A stretch of 8,594 nt of DNA, taken from CALMEC01 sp031376485 (GTDB lineage Bacteria; Actinomycetota; Thermoleophilia; Miltoncostaeales; Miltoncostaeaceae). The position numbers were made by a program, and so were the translations under genes. The DNA lies in the NCBI GenBank assembly GCA_031376485.1, contig JANMDV010000076.1:1-8594 (forward strand), given 5' to 3'. This document shows, piece after piece, positions 6,021-8,594 of the stretch. The notes below the pieces were generated by a model. That model did not search any database. It was not told where the DNA came from and saw only the letters and a list, made by a program, of their open reading frames with translations. Position 1 is the stretch's first letter, and each line of letters opens with the position of its first letter.

Positions 6021-7052
6021 TCACGTGCCGAGGCTGCCATCCAGACCGACGCCGACCCCGACGGCAAGCGGGCTGGCGGGAAGCCCGTCGCTTGGGTGGG
6101 CGGCGTTGTAGCCCCCTGGCGCGACGTCGTTGGGCCCGTCGGGGGAGAGGACCCCGGCGATCGCCTGAATCTGGCGCCGACCGGGTCCCAGCTCAAACTG
6201 CCCGCCACCGTACATCCGGATGCCTGCGCGCTCGCAATGGTCGATGCATTCCAACAGGCGCGCGACGGTGCCAAAGCGCGACGGCTTGATGTTGCACCAC
6301 CCGGTCTCGGGCAGACGCAGGAGGTCGGCCAACGAATGCACCGGCGCGTCGAACGACATACGGTGTGCGTGGGCGGTGATGAGCGGTTCCATGACCGCCC
6401 CGAGCATCGGGTCCTCGATGACGGCATCGGGAAACGCATCGATCACCGCGGTCGAGAACGCGAGGGGTTCGTCGGGCAGTTGGTTCCAGTCACCCGAGTA
6501 GTGACCCTTCAGATCGACGACGCGCACGCGGCCGGTCGCGGCCAGACGCGCCATGTCCTCGGCACTCCACTCGACGTGGGCGTCGATCTTGAGCTCGAGG
6601 TCGGGGTACTGGGACAGGAGCGTGTGCGGGTCTCCGGTGGGCGACGCGCAGAATCGGACCGGGCGCGCCTGACGTCCGAGTGCGGTCGCGAAGTTCGATC
6701 CGTGCTGGCGCAGAGCAAGGTCAAGGAGTGCGCTCTCGTATGCCCAACGGCGGTAGTCACGCGCCTCGGGCACCGAGGGCGGAACCGGAAACAGGTTGAT
6801 CTGGTCGAGCATCGCGCTCCACTCGGCCAAGGTCCGTCGCCCCGAAAGCGCGGGCAGGTCCATACGCTGGTGGGCGTCCTGATCGGGCGTCGCGTAGGAC
6901 ACGTCCTCCCCGCGCCCTGTGTGACCACCGCCGCTGATCGCGACGACCGTCGAAACCCGCACCCACCGCACCGTCTCGAACTCGAGCCGCTCCAGTGCGA
7001 GGTGATCGACCTCGACGTCGAGCGCTGCCAAATGATCGAAGAGTGCCGCCAT
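6021..7052 (-). CDS. Enolase-superfamily enzyme (mandelate racemase / muconate lactonizing type)
   Basis: The 343-residue protein belongs to the enolase superfamily, whose members abstract a proton alpha to a carboxylate using a divalent metal. The barrel residues are in order: a lysine strand LELKIDAHVEW (152-162, Lys155), then three metal-ligand candidates at strand ends, Asp180 (VVDLKG), Glu213 (VIEDP) and Asp235 (SFDAP). Lys256 follows in NIKPSRFGT (254-262), then YGGGQFELGPGR (281-292), which resembles the end-of-barrel loop. The first lysine strand reads LKID, not the KxK of dipeptide epimerases. The N-terminal capping part (about 1-125) is atypical, so the subfamily and substrate are unknown. 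The start is the ATG at 7050-7052. It has no clear Shine-Dalgarno, but TAGCGT lies 6 bases before it on the same strand, which may indicate a leaderless mRNA. A 98-base gap with a strong hairpin separates it from the PhoX-like gene upstream. Confidence 0.8.
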   Translation of the reverse strand: MAALFDHLAALDVEVDHLALERLEFETVRWVRVSTVVAISGGGHTGRGEDVSYATPDQDAHQRMDLPALSGRRTLAEWSAMLDQINLFPVPPSVPEARDYRRWAYESALLDLALRQHGSNFATALGRQARPVRFCASPTGDPHTLLSQYPDLELKIDAHVEWSAEDMARLAATGRVRVVDLKGHYSGDWNQLPDEPLAFSTAVIDAFPDAVIEDPMLGAVMEPLITAHAHRMSFDAPVHSLADLLRLPETGWCNIKPSRFGTVARLLECIDHCERAGIRMYGGGQFELGPGRRQIQAIAGVLSPDGPNDVAPGGYNAAHPSDGLPASPLAVGVGVGLDGSLGT

Positions 7053-7068
7053 GAGTTCACGCTACCGA

Positions 7069-7080
7069 TCGACCGGTCGA
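7069..7080. promoter_or_regulatory. 12-bp perfect palindrome upstream of the enolase-like gene
   Basis: TCGACCGGTCGA is self-complementary over 12 bases and lies 17 bases before the start codon at 7052. If TAGCGT (7059-7064 on the minus strand) is the -10, the palindrome falls in the -10/-35 spacer, a common repressor position. TCGA-rich palindromes are fairly frequent in such GC-rich DNA, so the role is tentative. Confidence 0.35.
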
Positions 7081-7088
7081 GCTGCCAG

Positions 7089-7135
7089 GCATTCGCGTGT
7101 GGGGAGCGAGACGTCCCGCTCCCCACAGTGAATGC
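7089..7135 (-). terminator. Long two-part hairpin, probable terminator of the PhoX-like gene
   Basis: The inner stem GTGGGGAGCG (7099-7108) pairs perfectly with CGCTCCCCAC (7117-7126) around an 8-base loop. An outer 6-bp stem, GCATTC (7089-7094) with GAATGC (7130-7135), brackets it across a small internal bulge of 4 and 3 bases. It starts 15 bases past the stop codon of the minus-strand PhoX-like gene and ends before the enolase-like start. There is no T-run, as is common for terminators in high-GC actinobacteria. It could also protect the 3' end of the mRNA. Confidence 0.7.
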
Positions 7136-7150
7136 GCGACGGACAACGAA

Positions 7151-8374
7151 TCAGTCGTCGTCGCTGCGCGTGATCGACCAGGTTCCGTCAGCCAGCGGCT
7201 TGTCCGGGTGCTGGATGTTGACGAACAGCGTGTGACTGTCCTTGCCGAAGTAGATTCCGCTGCCCTCGGCGCCTTTGTCCGTGAGCGACGCGAACAGGTA
7301 GGTCGCGTCGGCGACGCCGTCCTTGTCCTTGTCGCGCTCGGCGACGTAGATGTCGCTGAAGTCGTTGTCCTCGACGATCCAGAGCCGGCCGTCAGGACCC
7401 TGAGCGAGGTTGTCCGGGTTGTTGAGGCCCGTGACCTTCGGCGTCACCGTGGTGTTTTCGACGCCGATGTTGACGCCGGCCTTGACGAAGTTCGTCACGA
7501 CCATACCCTTGGGATCGACCTGCACGACCCGGTCGGTTCCGGTGACCGCGACGTACAGCGTGGAGCCGATGAACTCGACGTCCTCGGGACGCTCGTACCC
7601 GCTGGCGCCCTTCTTCTTCGCCTCAGCCCGTGCGTCGACCTTGACCGCTGCACGGTCGAGCGAAATCCAGGTGAACGCTCCGGTGCCATCGGTGTTCGCG
7701 GCCTTGATCGCGTAGAGCTGACCCTCGGACAGGTCGCCGCGAACGTCTGGCACGAACTTAAAGATCCCGCCGCCCGTCAGCTCGTCGATGACGTAGACGG
7801 TGCCGTCGGGCAGGGTCTCGATGCCTTCGTGGGCCATGATGCCAAGCGCACGACGCTCCTTGACCTCGGTCGCCTTGGTCGGGTCCTTCGGGTCGATGAA
7901 CGCCTCGAACACGCGCCCACCCGTGGTTTCCTCAGCGAACAACAGCGTGCCCCAGGGGGTCCAGCGGATTCCGTCCAGACGCCTGTACCCGGCATTTTGG
8001 GTGAGGATCCTGGTGGCTCCGGTCTTCAGATCGACGACCGAGACGGCGCCGTTCGAGGCAACTTCGTGTGTGCGATACAGGTATCGACCGGCGTGGCGAC
8101 CGGTTTCGTTGACCGTGTTCATGTCGGTCAGGTCGTCAACCCCACCGTAGATGTCGAACGTCGATTCATCCTTGACGAGCGTCTGCGTGAACCCGGCCGG
8201 AACGACGAACGGCTCGCTCCAGGTCGTGCTTTCCTGCCCGTACGCCGAACCCGCGAGCGGGTTGAACTTCATGGGGCCGTCGACGACCGTCGAACCGCCG
8301 AGCGCGGCGGTTGCGGAGATCCCGACGGCGGCGATGCCGGCCGTGAGGCCTCCGAGAACGTTCTTGAGCTGCAC
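7151..8374 (-). CDS. Secreted PhoX/DUF839-like protein
   Basis: The 407-residue product starts at the GTG at 8372-8374, where GGAGGG sits about 5 bases upstream. An open frame continues to 8455, but its added residues have no ribosome site and would hide the signal peptide. Residues 1 to about 27 (VQLKNVLGGLTAGIAAVGISATAALGG) form a Sec-type signal peptide without a lipobox cysteine. The mature part has propeller-like repeats and hallmarks of the PhoX/DUF839 family: WTPWGTLLFAEETTGG (138-153), HEGIETLPDGTVYVIDE (182-198), YERPEDVEF (260-268), NNPDNLAQGPDGRLWIVEDN (318-337) and the closing LFVNIQHPDKP (383-393). Several glutamates and aspartates there match calcium-ligand positions known in PhoX. 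A further DKDKDGVAD (348-356) resembles a calcium-binding DxDxDG loop. PhoX enzymes hydrolyse phosphomonoesters outside the cytoplasm, but this short form may have another activity. A strong hairpin follows the gene. Confidence 0.85.
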   Translation of the reverse strand: MQLKNVLGGLTAGIAAVGISATAALGGSTVVDGPMKFNPLAGSAYGQESTTWSEPFVVPAGFTQTLVKDESTFDIYGGVDDLTDMNTVNETGRHAGRYLYRTHEVASNGAVSVVDLKTGATRILTQNAGYRRLDGIRWTPWGTLLFAEETTGGRVFEAFIDPKDPTKATEVKERRALGIMAHEGIETLPDGTVYVIDELTGGGIFKFVPDVRGDLSEGQLYAIKAANTDGTGAFTWISLDRAAVKVDARAEAKKKGASGYERPEDVEFIGSTLYVAVTGTDRVVQVDPKGMVVTNFVKAGVNIGVENTTVTPKVTGLNNPDNLAQGPDGRLWIVEDNDFSDIYVAERDKDKDGVADATYLFASLTDKGAEGSGIYFGKDSHTLFVNIQHPDKPLADGTWSITRSDDD

Positions 8375-8406
8375 CGTACCCTCCAAGTGAGTGTGTGTAC
8401 GGGGCG

Positions 8407-8455
8407 ACGCTAGGCAGCCCGCACAGCGGATGGGTCGACGAACGGTGTCGACCAA
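8407..8455 (-). promoter_or_regulatory. Candidate promoter and large inverted repeat upstream of the PhoX-like gene
   Basis: TGGGTCGAC (8431-8439) and GTCGACCAA (8447-8455) are inverted repeats matching at 8 of 9 positions around a 7-base spacer. The dyad lies about 57 bases before the GTG start. On the minus strand TAGCGT (8407-8412) is a plausible -10, giving a leader of about 26 bases with the Shine-Dalgarno in it. The dyad would then overlap the -35 zone, where a regulator would act. It does not resemble tandem GTTCACC pho boxes, so phosphate control is not shown. Bases 8456-8594 beyond it hold no feature I can support. Confidence 0.45.
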
Positions 8456-8594
8456 ACCTCAATCTTGTGAACGCCGGCTCGCGGCGGCCTGCGACCACGT
8501 GTCAAGAACCGCCTCTACATGCACATCGTTTCCGCTCGGCGTCCTCAAGGCTCCGGTCCGAAGGGCCGATAGACTTTTGAAGGTTCGGATCAAT

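Noticed and set aside
4704..7235. Very long plus-strand open frame of 843 codons opposite pntAA and the enolase-like gene
   Set aside because: It lies antisense to two well-supported genes with intact motifs. Its translation is rich in Arg, His, Asp and Gly with no recognisable domain, which is typical of a shadow frame in high-GC DNA.
8460..8480. Pho box upstream of the PhoX-like gene
   Set aside because: A single GTTCAC occurs on the minus strand, but no tandem 11-base repeat follows, so phosphate regulation is not supported.
8395..8580. Small plus-strand open frame of 61 codons near the right edge
   Set aside because: It lies over the PhoX-like gene's promoter and dyad, has no ribosome site or recognisable motif, and looks like chance.
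8557..8589. Inverted repeat TCCGAA / TTCGGA at the right edge
   Set aside because: Arms are only 6 bp with a 21-base spacer and no adjacent gene to give it meaning.

Overview
The window is 8.6 kb of high-GC bacterial DNA. Dense GC-rich coding, GTG as well as ATG starts, and TANNNT-type -10 hexamers (TAGGCT, TAGCGT, TAGATT) suggest an actinobacterium (Actinomycetota). I cannot place it further from the sequence alone. Most of it is ordinary chromosomal content, and no plasmid, phage or conjugation genes are visible.

Layout from left to right. Bases 1-186 hold the N-terminal end of a minus-strand FAD/NAD-binding oxidoreductase. A 354-base non-coding gap follows, most of it filled by copy 1 of an interspersed inverted-repeat element. 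Next come two plus-strand genes: a small cysteine-containing fibronectin-III-like protein (541-945) and a LURP-one/scramblase-like, tubby-fold protein (1003-1659). A TetR-family regulator (1694-2371, minus) faces a small alpha/beta-barrel-like protein (2437-2727, plus) across a short promoter region that carries a dyad. Copy 2 of the element fills exactly the gap between that gene's stop codon and the stop codon of the convergent pntB.

The right half is all minus strand. A three-subunit proton-translocating NAD(P) transhydrogenase operon, transcribed pntAA-pntAB-pntB (5834 down to 2888), has overlapping gene ends and a recognisable promoter. An enolase-superfamily enzyme (6021-7052) and a secreted PhoX/DUF839-like protein (7151-8374) lie upstream of it. 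A long perfect hairpin separates these two genes, and a large inverted repeat lies upstream of the PhoX-like gene. Bases 8456-8594 hold no gene I can support.

Functionally, the transhydrogenase couples proton motive force to NADPH formation. The TetR regulator probably controls itself and its divergent neighbour. No shared pathway joins the other genes. The least explained item is the two-copy inverted-repeat element: it has A-tract terminal inverted repeats and an internal stem, encodes no protein, and looks like a non-autonomous mobile element. I see no convincing new multi-gene system.
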